Of a stretch of 41,087 bases of DNA, positions 33,121 to 40,560 are shown piece by piece. Position numbers and translations under genes: made by a program. Position 1 is the stretch's first letter, and each line of letters begins with the position of its first letter. The stretch lies in contig CANQJJ010000012.1 of NCBI GenBank assembly GCA_947624215.1, positions 1-41,087 on the forward strand, given 5' to 3'. The notes beneath the pieces were generated by a model. It had not been told where the DNA came from. It saw nothing but the letters and a program-made list of their open reading frames with translations, and searched no databases. Source of the DNA: an uncultured Clostridia bacterium (GTDB lineage Bacteria; Bacillota; Clostridia; Christensenellales; Borkfalkiaceae).

Positions 33121-33813
33121 ATGAAGGTGTGGGCGATTAGCGACCTCCATCTCACCGGCATGGCCAACAAACCCATGGACGTCTTCGGCCCCGGCTGGGA
33201 GGGTCACTTTGAAAAGATCAAGAGCGATTGGCGCGGGAAGGTCGCGGAGGACGACGTTGTTCTCCTCGGCGGCGATACCTCGTGGGGGATGAAACTCGCC
33301 GAGGGCATGTATGACGTGCGCTCCCTCGAGGAACTCCCGGGGAGCAAGGTCTTCATCCGCGGCAACCACGACTATTGGTGGAACGGCATCTCCCGTATCC
33401 GCGCCATGGCTCCCGCCCGCTTCTATTTCTTGCAGAACGACTGTATCCGCTTTGAAAATGTCGTGATCGCGGGCTCCCGCGGGTGGACGTGCCCGGGCAG
33501 TGCCGACTTCAAGGAGCAAGACATGAAGCTCTATCTGCGCGAGGCCGAGCGCTTCCGCCTTGCCTTCCGCGAAGTGGAGCGGGTGAGAGGGGAGGGAGAC
33601 AGACTCATCGCGCTCATCCACTTCCCCCCCTTCTCGGTGAAGAAGGAAGACACGCTGTTCACCGAGCTCTTTGAGAAGAACGGGGTGGAGAAGGTGGTGT
33701 TCGGCCATCTGCACGGCGCGGGATATTTTCCCCTCCGCGCGGAGAAGGCGGGCATTGAATACTATCTCACCTCCTGCGACAAGACAAAATTCTCCCTCAC
33801 GGAGATCTTGTGA
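33121..33813 (+). CDS. calcineurin-like metallophosphoesterase
   Basis: A 230-residue cytoplasmic dimetal phosphoesterase. All family motifs are intact: D8-L-H10, G-D52, G-N82-H83-D84, IALIH and the C-terminal GHLHG. Substrate unknown (phosphodiester or phosphomonoester; family members act on cyclic nucleotides, nucleic acids or sugar phosphates). There is no Shine-Dalgarno: only six bases separate the -10 box from the ATG, so the message is probably leaderless. It is a single-gene unit bounded by repeat DNA. A TACCATGTC motif lies 25 bp after the stop (33838-33850). Confidence 0.9.
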   Translation: MKVWAISDLHLTGMANKPMDVFGPGWEGHFEKIKSDWRGKVAEDDVVLLGGDTSWGMKLAEGMYDVRSLEELPGSKVFIRGNHDYWWNGISRIRAMAPARFYFLQNDCIRFENVVIAGSRGWTCPGSADFKEQDMKLYLREAERFRLAFREVERVRGEGDRLIALIHFPPFSVKKEDTLFTELFEKNGVEKVVFGHLHGAGYFPLRAEKAGIEYYLTSCDKTKFSLTEIL

Positions 33814-33849
33814 GAAGGGTTCAGACCATCTCCGTGGGTACCATGTCCG

Positions 33850-34110
33850 CGGTGGGGCCGTGTGAACGACCAAGGCATTTCCAATTACGTCACCCTGAAC
33901 GTAGTTGAAGGGTCACCGCATTATAAACAAGGTGATGTTTCGACTACGCTCAACATGACGTATTAGAACGCTTGGTCTGTTTATCAAACAGTCGGACTGC
34001 GTTCTTCGGGATCCTTCGGGGACAGCCGCGCAGGACTTCGTATTGCCATTACGGCTCAGGATGACGCGCCTACCACACCGCGGGACTGCGTTTGAGGGTA
34101 CCATGTCCGC
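33850..34110. repeat. interspersed repeat mosaic
   Basis: R4 (33884-33964), R3 (34000-34025) and the ATTACGGCTCAGGATGACGC module, closed at each end by a TACCATGTC motif (33838-33850 and 34098-34110). No gene is supported. Confidence 0.82.
33884..33964. repeat. R4 fold-back palindrome, copy 5
   Basis: ATTACGTCACCCTGA left end and TCAACATGACGTATT right end, with mixed arm variants as in copy 2. Confidence 0.8.
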
Positions 34111-34165
34111 GAAGAGCCCTTAGAAAACCCGTCATAACCCCATATCGAACCCCATACCACGTTAT

Positions 34166-34171
34166 TATAAT
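34166..34171 (+). promoter_or_regulatory. -10 box of the ansA-tcdA-upp operon
   Basis: TATAAT; the sequence 17 bp upstream (TATCGA) is a poor -35, so an activator may be needed. Confidence 0.5.
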
Positions 34172-34197
34172 CCATCATAGATCCATCGGTGAGAACC

Positions 34198-35178
34198 ATG
34201 AAAAATATCCTCCTCATTGCAACGGGCGGCACGATCGCCTCCAAACCCACGGGTCGGGGTCTCGCGCCCTCCATTACGCCCGCCGAACTGCTCTCCTATG
34301 TGCCCGAGCTCCGCACGGTGGCGCACGTCGACGAGGTACAGCCCTATAACCTCGATTCCACCAACGTCTGCCCCGTCCACTGGCTGGAACTTGCGCGCAT
34401 CATCGAGGAGCGCTACGGCGAGTTCGACGGCTTCGTCATCACCCATGGCACAGATACCATGGCCTACACGGCCGCCGCGCTCTCCTATCTCGTGCAGGAC
34501 AGCCCCAAGCCCATCGTTCTCACGGGCTCGCAAAAGTCCGTGTACCTCCGCGATACCGACGCGCGCAAAAACCTCGCCGACGCCTTTTCTTACTGCGCCG
34601 ACGACGGTGCCTCGGGCGTGCATATCGTCTTCGACGGCAACGTCATTCTCGGCACGCGCGCCAAAAAGACCCGCACTCGCAGCTACAACGCCTTTTCGAG
34701 CATCGACTTCCCCGACATCGCCGTCATGCGCGACGGCCGCCCCTTCTACTACATCAACGAGCCCAAGCCCGCGGGCCCGCGTTTTTACAGGGCCCTCGAC
34801 GACGGCGTGGTCGTCTTAAAACTCATCCCCGGCCTCTCCGCGGACATCTTCGACTACCTCGACGGCCATTGCAGCGCGCTCGTCATCGAGTCCTTCGGCA
34901 CGGGCGGCCTGCCTGCCTACGGGGGCTGGGAGGAGCGGCTCGGCGCCTTCTTACAGATGGGAAGAACGGCAGTCTTCACGACGCAGGTCGAACGCGAGGG
35001 GAGCGCGCTGGATAAATACGAGGTCGGGAGCAGGCTCAAAGGCCTCGGCCGCGTGTTCGAAGCGCGGAGCATGACGCTCGAGGCGGCCGTATGCAAACTC
35101 ATGTGGCTGCTGCCGTTTGCGGGCGACGACGACATGGAACAGCTCTTCTACGAGCCCATCATGCACGACATTCTCTGA
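34198..35178 (+). CDS. ansA: type I L-asparaginase
   Basis: A 326-residue cytoplasmic asparaginase hydrolysing asparagine to aspartate and ammonia. Both threonine active-site signatures are present: TGGTIAS (9-15, first catalytic Thr at 12) and THGTDTM (82-88, Thr/Asp pair), with a TGSQKS segment (109-114). The absence of a signal peptide and the length fit the type I (AnsA) group. The start is ATG 34198 with GGTGAG 5 nt upstream; a GTG 9 bp earlier overlaps that site. It is the first gene of an operon: tcdA follows after 19 bp. Confidence 0.93.
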   Translation: MKNILLIATGGTIASKPTGRGLAPSITPAELLSYVPELRTVAHVDEVQPYNLDSTNVCPVHWLELARIIEERYGEFDGFVITHGTDTMAYTAAALSYLVQDSPKPIVLTGSQKSVYLRDTDARKNLADAFSYCADDGASGVHIVFDGNVILGTRAKKTRTRSYNAFSSIDFPDIAVMRDGRPFYYINEPKPAGPRFYRALDDGVVVLKLIPGLSADIFDYLDGHCSALVIESFGTGGLPAYGGWEERLGAFLQMGRTAVFTTQVEREGSALDKYEVGSRLKGLGRVFEARSMTLEAAVCKLMWLLPFAGDDDMEQLFYEPIMHDIL

Positions 35179-35197
35179 TACGACATTCTCGAAGGCC

Positions 35198-35878
35198 ATG
35201 GAAGAAAGATTCGAACGGACAAAACTCGTGCTCGGGGAGGCGGCGATCTCGGCCCTCCTTCTCCGCCGCGTGGCGGTATTCGGGCTCGGCGGGGTGGGGT
35301 GCTATGCCGTCGAGGCGCTTGCCCGCGCCGGGGTGGGGGAGCTCGGGCTCGTGGACTGCGACGTCTACACCCCCTCCAATCTCAACCGCCAGCTCTTTGC
35401 CACGCAGTCGACCCTCGGCCGCAAAAAGACGGAGGCGGCAAGGGAACGCGTCTTGGACGTCTTCCCGCAGTGCCGCGTGGAAATTTACGACATGAAGTTC
35501 CTGCCAGACACGGAATTTGACTTCGGAAAATACGATTACATCGTCGACGCCATGGACATGGTATCGGCCAAACTCGCCATCATCGGGCGTGCGCGTGCGG
35601 CAGGGGTACCCGTGATCAGCTGTATGGGCACGGGGAACAAAAAGGACCCCACCATGCTCGAGGTAGGGCCCATTGAAAAGACGTCTGTATGCCCCCTTGC
35701 GCGCGTCATGCGCAGGGAGCTCAAAGCGCGGGGCATCCGCGGCGTGAAGGTGGTCTTCTCGCGGGAAGAGCCTGCAAAGGGCATGGGCCGCACCCCCGGG
35801 AGCACGCCCTTCGTCCCCGCTGCGGCCGGGCTCATCCTCGCCGCCGAGGTCGTGAAGGACCTCACCCAAACCGAGTAA
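35198..35878 (+). CDS. tcdA: tRNA threonylcarbamoyladenosine dehydratase (TcdA/YgdL, ThiF-E1 fold)
   Basis: A 226-residue E1-like enzyme that cyclises t6A37 of ANN-decoding tRNAs to ct6A using ATP. It has the Rossmann GLGGVG (29-34) with VDCDVYTPSNLNRQ (52-65), the ATP-binding D and the N-x-N-R-Q signature, then a C-terminal domain with STPFVPAAAGLILAAEVV typical of the YgdL/TcdA group. Slightly shorter than the Escherichia coli protein. The start ATG has only a weak GAAGG upstream and probably relies on coupling to ansA. Contains one TACCATGTC motif in reverse (MDMVS, 35551-35564). Confidence 0.88.
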   Translation: MEERFERTKLVLGEAAISALLLRRVAVFGLGGVGCYAVEALARAGVGELGLVDCDVYTPSNLNRQLFATQSTLGRKKTEAARERVLDVFPQCRVEIYDMKFLPDTEFDFGKYDYIVDAMDMVSAKLAIIGRARAAGVPVISCMGTGNKKDPTMLEVGPIEKTSVCPLARVMRRELKARGIRGVKVVFSREEPAKGMGRTPGSTPFVPAAAGLILAAEVVKDLTQTE

Positions 35879-35899
35879 AAATCTCAATGGAGGAAGTAT

Positions 35900-36538
35900 A
35901 TGCAAAAATACCCCAACGTCTTTATCTTCGACCATCCGCTGATCAAGCACAAGGTGTCCATACTGAGGGACAAGGCGACCGGCATGAAGGAGTTCCGCGA
36001 GCTCATCGAGGAGATCACGACGGTCATGACCTATGAGGCGATGAAGGACATCGAGCTCATCCCCGTGGAGGTGGACACCCCCCTCGAGAGGACGGTGCAA
36101 TACCGCGTCCGCGAGGAGAGCGTGGCCATCATCCCCATTCTGAGGGCGGGGCTGGGCATGGTCAACGGCGTGCACCGCGTGCTGCCGACGGCGCGGGTCG
36201 GGCACATCGGCATGTACCGTGACGAGAAGACGCTTGCCCCGCAGGAGTATTACTGCAAACTGCCCGAGGGGATCGAGGAGAAGAAGGTGTTCGTCGTCGA
36301 CCCCATGCTCGCGACGGGCGGCTCGGCTGCGGACGCCATCTCGGCACTCAAGCGGCGGGGGGTGAAGGACATCACGATGATGTGCATCATTGCGGCGCCC
36401 GAGGGGGTAGAGCGGCTAGCGGAGGCCCATCCCGACGTGCGCATTTTTGCCTCCACGCTCGACCGCTGCCTCAACGCGCAGGGTTACATCCTCCCCGGCC
36501 TCGGCGACGCCGGCGACAGACTCTTCGGAACAAAGTGA
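35900..36538 (+). CDS. upp: uracil phosphoribosyltransferase
   Basis: A 212-residue enzyme converting uracil and PRPP to UMP in pyrimidine salvage. The [10 protein letters not shown] segment and the PRPP-binding loop [16 protein letters not shown] are intact, as is the C-terminal [17 protein letters not shown] uracil-binding segment. GGAGG lies 6 nt before the ATG. It is the third gene of ansA-tcdA-upp, 21 bp after tcdA. No terminator hairpin with U-tract was found; repeat DNA begins directly after the stop. Confidence 0.95.
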   Translation: MQKYPNVFIFDHPLIKHKVSILRDKATGMKEFRELIEEITTVMTYEAMKDIELIPVEVDTPLERTVQYRVREESVAIIPILRAGLGMVNGVHRVLPTARVGHIGMYRDEKTLAPQEYYCKLPEGIEEKKVFVVDPMLATGGSAADAISALKRRGVKDITMMCIIAAPEGVERLAEAHPDVRIFASTLDRCLNAQGYILPGLGDAGDRLFGTK

Positions 36539-36539
36539 A

Positions 36540-36785
36540 AGGGGTTCTCCTCCTCATCCGCCCTCATCCGCCCTACGGGCACCTTCCCCGGAAGGGAAGG
36601 CAAGAAAACCCCTACTTCGCGCGGGGCGCTCGTGTCGACCTTAGTAGCACAATCAGAAGCCTCGGTCGGTCAGTCCCGCAAAGGACCGCGGGCCAGCTCC
36701 CCTTACAGGGGCGCCAAGGGGGCCTCATCCGCCCCTTACGGGGCACCTTCCCCTCTGGGGAAGGTGAGATGCCGCCCAACCGTCA
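36540..36785. repeat. interspersed repeat modules after upp
   Basis: R8 with doubled CATCCGCCCT (36550-36600), a TACTTCGC-family element (36612-36668) and a CCCCTTACAGGGGCGCC module with a second R8 (36695-36765). No gene is supported. Confidence 0.8.
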
Positions 36786-36789
36786 AAGT

Positions 36790-37641
36790 TCAAATTTTGA
36801 ACAATTTGAAGAAGATCGTGGCAATAAAGGTGCCTGCGCCGACGAGCAGGAACCACTTCAAGAGCGACCAGCCCGGGTCCTCGGGCAAAAAGTAGGTCGC
36901 CGCAAACACGATCCCCACGCACACAAGTCCCACGGGGATCCGCCACAGCCGCCGCACAAACCGCGCGGGCACGTCATAGCGCAAAAACGACGTCAGCGGC
37001 AGGAAAAATGCCCCGCCCGCGAGCATGGCCGTCATGTGCACGAAGTCCGAACTCGGCGCCGTGGGCAGGCCCGCCAGGCAGACGAGCGCGATCGCCATCA
37101 AAAAGAAGTGCCGGTAGGCATACAGATGCGTGAACACCAGCTCCCAAAACAGCGCGATGACCAGCCCGAACGCCGCCCCCGCCAAGAGATCGGTCGGGTA
37201 GTGCACCCCGAAATACAGCCGCGAGGCACAGATGAGCAGCAAGACCGTCACCGCGATCGGCCATGCCCACCACTTCTTAGACCGCATCGCACCCGCCGTC
37301 CACGCCGCTGTGGAACTCATCGCATGTCCGCTCGGGAAGGAGAGCGTGTCGCCGAGGTCGCGCGTCGAGAAGAGAAAATTGTCCACGTCTAACCGCGAGA
37401 CCACCCCCGCCGCATAGGGCCGCGGCCTGTGCACGGCCTCCTTCGCCATCGCATTCATGGCCGCCGACGACATCACCGTGCAGAGCAGTTGCTCCCCCGT
37501 CCTGCCCCCGACGAGCCAATAGAGGAGCAAAACCACCGCGCCCACCGTGAGCCCTTCCCCCAAAAAGGAGAAGACGCCGAATACATAGGTGAGCGCTTCC
37601 GTGCGCAAACTTTCAAAGAATTGTAAGATGACCTGTTCCAT
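36790..37641 (-). CDS. PAP2-family membrane phosphatase
   Basis: A 283-residue membrane protein with about six to eight helices. The phosphatidate phosphatase type 2 active site is complete: K67-x6-R74-P75, P103-S-G-H106, and S140-R141-x5-H147-x3-D151. Likely substrates are undecaprenyl pyrophosphate, phosphatidylglycerophosphate or other lipid phosphates on the outer face of the membrane. There is no Shine-Dalgarno: an extended -10 (TGATATAAT) ends 6 nt before the ATG, so the message is probably leaderless. Divergent from glnS with a shared 140-bp intergenic region. The C-terminal ~80 residues extend beyond the minimal PAP2 domain as extra helices. Confidence 0.88.
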   Translation of the reverse strand: MEQVILQFFESLRTEALTYVFGVFSFLGEGLTVGAVVLLLYWLVGGRTGEQLLCTVMSSAAMNAMAKEAVHRPRPYAAGVVSRLDVDNFLFSTRDLGDTLSFPSGHAMSSTAAWTAGAMRSKKWWAWPIAVTVLLLICASRLYFGVHYPTDLLAGAAFGLVIALFWELVFTHLYAYRHFFLMAIALVCLAGLPTAPSSDFVHMTAMLAGGAFFLPLTSFLRYDVPARFVRRLWRIPVGLVCVGIVFAATYFLPEDPGWSLLKWFLLVGAGTFIATIFFKLFKI

Positions 37642-37647
37642 GTCCCG

Positions 37648-37656
37648 ATTATATCA
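37648..37656 (-). promoter_or_regulatory. extended -10 promoter of the PAP2 gene, leaderless
   Basis: Minus strand: TGATATAAT (-10 TATAAT at 37648-37653), no clear -35. The ATG starts 7 nt after the box. Confidence 0.7.
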
Positions 37657-37705
37657 CATTTTCCAAAAAAATACCCCCGAAAAACTATCATTTTTTCGCA
37701 GAATA

Positions 37706-37714
37706 TGCTATAAT
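37706..37714 (+). promoter_or_regulatory. extended -10 promoter of glnS
   Basis: TGCTATAAT (-10 TATAAT at 37709-37714) with a weak -35; leader about 60 nt. Confidence 0.7.
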
Positions 37715-37780
37715 TATTGCGAAAGCATCTGAGATACGCACGCGGCGTGCACGGGCGCGGCCGCAACAGGGAGGATCACC

Positions 37781-39400
37781 ATGGCAGAAGCGGAAAATTT
37801 CATCCAGTCATTCATCGACGAAGACCTCGCGGCGGGGAAGGTCTCCTGCGTCAAGACGCGCTTTCCCCCCGAGCCCAACGGCTATCTGCACATCGGCCAT
37901 GCCAAGAGCATGTTCGTCAATTTCGGCACCGCGGAGAAGTACGGCGGCACCTGCAACCTCTTCTTCGACGACACCAACCCCTCCAAGGAGAAGACGGAGT
38001 TCGTCGACGCCATCCGCCGCGACATCTCGTGGCTGGGCTACAAGTGGGACAGGGAGGTGTACGCCTCGGATTTCTTCGATACCATCTATGCCTACGCCGA
38101 AAAGCTCATCCTCGACGGGAAGGCCTTCGTGTGCGACCTCTCCGCCGACGAGATCCGCGAGACCCGCGGTACCCTCACGGAGCCCGGCAAGGAGAGCCCG
38201 TACAGAGACCGCACCCCCGCCGAAAACTTAAAGCTCTTCCGTGAGATGCGCGACGGCAAATATGCCGACGGGGAGAAGTGCCTCCGCGCCAAGATAGACA
38301 TGGCCTCGCCCAACATCAACATGCGCGACCCCGTCATCTACCGCATCCTCCGCGCCACCCATCACCGCACGGGGGACAAGTGGTGCATCTACCCCATGTA
38401 TGACTACGCGCATCCCATCTGCGACTACTTGCAGGGCGTGACGCACTCCCTCTGCACCCTCGAATTCGAGGACCACAGGCCGCTCTACGATTGGGTGGGC
38501 GTCAATTTGGGCTTTGCGCCCAAGCCGCGGCAGATCGAGTTCGCGCGGCTCAACGTCACCAACCTCGTCATGAGCAAGCGCTATTTGAAAAAGCTCGTCG
38601 AGGAGGGCTCGGTGCACGGGTGGGACGACCCCCGCATGCCCACGCTCGCAGGCATCCGAAACCGCGGCATCCCCGCCGAGGCCGTCAAGGACTTCTGCGC
38701 CCGCATCGGCGTCGCCAAGGCGCAGTCCGAGTGTGAGATAAGCTACTTCGAAGCCGTCGTCAGGGACTACCTCAACCTGCACGCCCCCCGCGCCATGGCC
38801 GTCGTCGAGCCCCTGAAGCTCACGATCACCAACTATGAGGGGGGGGAAGAGGCCGACTTCGAGGTAAACCAGCTCGACGAACATGCGGGCACGCGCAAGA
38901 TAAGATTTTCGAAGACGCTCTACATCGAGCGCGCGGACTTCTCCCTCGACCCGCCCCCCAAGTATCACAGGCTCAAACTCGGCGGCTATGCGCGGCTGAA
39001 AAATGCCTACATCGTCCGTGCCGACGAGGCCGTGCGCGATGAAAACGGGGAAGTCACCGAGGTCAGGTGCACCTATTTCCCCGAGAGCAGGAGCGGAAAC
39101 GACACGAGCGGCATCAAGGCCAAGGGCGTTCTGCACTGGGTGGACGCGGAGACCTGCGTCGACGCCGAGCTCCGCAAGTATGACCACCTCCTCCGCGACG
39201 CAGACTATGCGGGGCAGGACTTCTCCGAGCGCATCAACTTGGAGAGCGAGCACATCTTCGCCGCCAAGGCCGAGCCCTATCTTCTCACCCACGAGGGGAG
39301 CTACCAGCTCATGCGCACGGGCTACTACCGCGCCTTCCGCGAGGGGGAAAAGCTCGTGCTCTCGGAGATCGTCTCCCTGAAAGATAACTTCAATAAGTAA
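37781..39400 (+). CDS. glnS: glutaminyl-tRNA synthetase
   Basis: A 539-residue class I synthetase attaching glutamine directly to tRNA-Gln. HIGH motif at 37-40 within PPEPNGYLHIGHAKS, the GlnRS-specific FFDDTNP segment (61-67), and the KMSKS equivalent VMSKR (263-267). The catalytic core and the two C-terminal beta-barrel anticodon domains give a length close to the Escherichia coli enzyme (554). PEPNGYLHIGHAK and VMSKR separate it from glutamyl-tRNA synthetases. GGGAGG lies 7 nt before the ATG. Most Firmicutes use the GatCAB transamidation route instead, so a direct GlnRS points to acquisition by a clostridial ancestor. Confidence 0.94.
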   Translation: MAEAENFIQSFIDEDLAAGKVSCVKTRFPPEPNGYLHIGHAKSMFVNFGTAEKYGGTCNLFFDDTNPSKEKTEFVDAIRRDISWLGYKWDREVYASDFFDTIYAYAEKLILDGKAFVCDLSADEIRETRGTLTEPGKESPYRDRTPAENLKLFREMRDGKYADGEKCLRAKIDMASPNINMRDPVIYRILRATHHRTGDKWCIYPMYDYAHPICDYLQGVTHSLCTLEFEDHRPLYDWVGVNLGFAPKPRQIEFARLNVTNLVMSKRYLKKLVEEGSVHGWDDPRMPTLAGIRNRGIPAEAVKDFCARIGVAKAQSECEISYFEAVVRDYLNLHAPRAMAVVEPLKLTITNYEGGEEADFEVNQLDEHAGTRKIRFSKTLYIERADFSLDPPPKYHRLKLGGYARLKNAYIVRADEAVRDENGEVTEVRCTYFPESRSGNDTSGIKAKGVLHWVDAETCVDAELRKYDHLLRDADYAGQDFSERINLESEHIFAAKAEPYLLTHEGSYQLMRTGYYRAFREGEKLVLSEIVSLKDNFNK

Positions 39401-39425
39401 ACAAAAAATCTCGGTAAGACATCAT

Positions 39426-39455
39426 CGGACGGGGGCATGTCCGAAATCTCCCGTC
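39426..39455. terminator. hairpin between glnS and the membrane-protein gene
   Basis: GACGGG (39428-39433) can pair with CCCGTC (39450-39455); a smaller CGGAC/GTCCG stem overlaps it. An A-run follows on the plus strand, so it is a poor plus-strand terminator; read-through into the next gene is likely. Confidence 0.4.
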
Positions 39456-39480
39456 AAAAAAACATTTTTGGAGGTTCCGT

Positions 39481-40560
39481 ATGAACGAAACGCTCACCAC
39501 GATCACCACCATTCTGATCGTTGCGGGGGTCATTTTTGCCGTCGTCTCCGTGGTATATGGCATTTTCCGCAAGTTCACGCAGATGAGCTGGTTTTCCTAC
39601 CAGATCACGCTCGTCTTTCTCCTCGTGGCGCTCCTGCGGGCACTGCCCGCAAACACGTCGGATGCCGCGCGGTTTTGGCTCGGGCTCGTATATCTCATCG
39701 GCGGGACGATCCTCATCGTGGGCGGCGGACAGCTGTTGCGCCGTGCCATGCTCAGAAAGCGCATGCCCGCACATCCCGCGTGGCGGTTCTTGAACAGGTT
39801 CCTCGGCGCGGTCACAGCACTTTGGGATTACATTGTCATCGCGCTCGTCTTGGGCTGCACGGTGCTCTCCTTCTTCCAGAACGTCTACGATCCCGTGGGC
39901 TTCGGACCCTTCTTCGAGAGCGGCATCTGGAAGAACTTCCTCGGGCATCACGCGCTCGACTTCCTGCTCGTCGCCCTGCTCGTGCTCGCCATGCGCGGGG
40001 GCTGGCGCGTCGGGTTCGGCCGCGTCTTCATCATCGTTCTGATGCTCGCGCTGTCATTGGGTTCGGTCGCGCTCGGCATCTACCTTGCCGTCGGCGTTCC
40101 CTTCTTCGCAGACCTTTCGCGGAGCTTGGGCGCGGGCATGGGTGGCGCCGTTGGTGTGATCGTCGGCACGGCGATCGTGGCCTTCATCCTGTTTCTCATC
40201 TTCTTTGTCATCTCGTGCGTGCTCGGTTTCTTCATGGTAAAGCTGATGCGGCTCATCCGCTATGACTACTTCTGGGGCACGCTCGACGCCTGCTTCGGTG
40301 CGGCGCTCTCGCTCATCGTCTCGCTTGCCGTCGTCATCGGGCTGTATGTGGCGGTGGCGGCCGTCTCGGGCGGGGTACTCACGCAGCTCTTCGAGCAGAT
40401 CTCGTCGATGCTCGGGGAGAACGGGCAGGCGATCGGCCCCATGGGAGACATGATCGCGGGCCTGCAAGACATTTTCAAGGGCGTGGGAGTATGGCTGGAA
40501 TCGGCTCCGCTCTCCAATGCCTTCTTCCACAATCCCATCATCGTCGTCCGCTTCGTTTAA
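39481..40560 (+). CDS. multi-pass membrane protein, function unknown (possibly CvpA-like)
   Basis: A 359-residue integral membrane protein with about eight hydrophobic helices. The segments VVYGIFRKFTQMSW near residue 25 and a later polar loop hint at CvpA-type (colicin V production) topology, possibly as two halves, but the match is weak and I do not assign a function. GGAGG lies 6 nt before the ATG. It lies 80 bp after glnS in the same orientation, with no obvious promoter of its own, so it may be co-transcribed. Repeat DNA begins within 20 bp after the stop. Confidence 0.7.
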   Translation: MNETLTTITTILIVAGVIFAVVSVVYGIFRKFTQMSWFSYQITLVFLLVALLRALPANTSDAARFWLGLVYLIGGTILIVGGGQLLRRAMLRKRMPAHPAWRFLNRFLGAVTALWDYIVIALVLGCTVLSFFQNVYDPVGFGPFFESGIWKNFLGHHALDFLLVALLVLAMRGGWRVGFGRVFIIVLMLALSLGSVALGIYLAVGVPFFADLSRSLGAGMGGAVGVIVGTAIVAFILFLIFFVISCVLGFFMVKLMRLIRYDYFWGTLDACFGAALSLIVSLAVVIGLYVAVAAVSGGVLTQLFEQISSMLGENGQAIGPMGDMIAGLQDIFKGVGVWLESAPLSNAFFHNPIIVVRFV

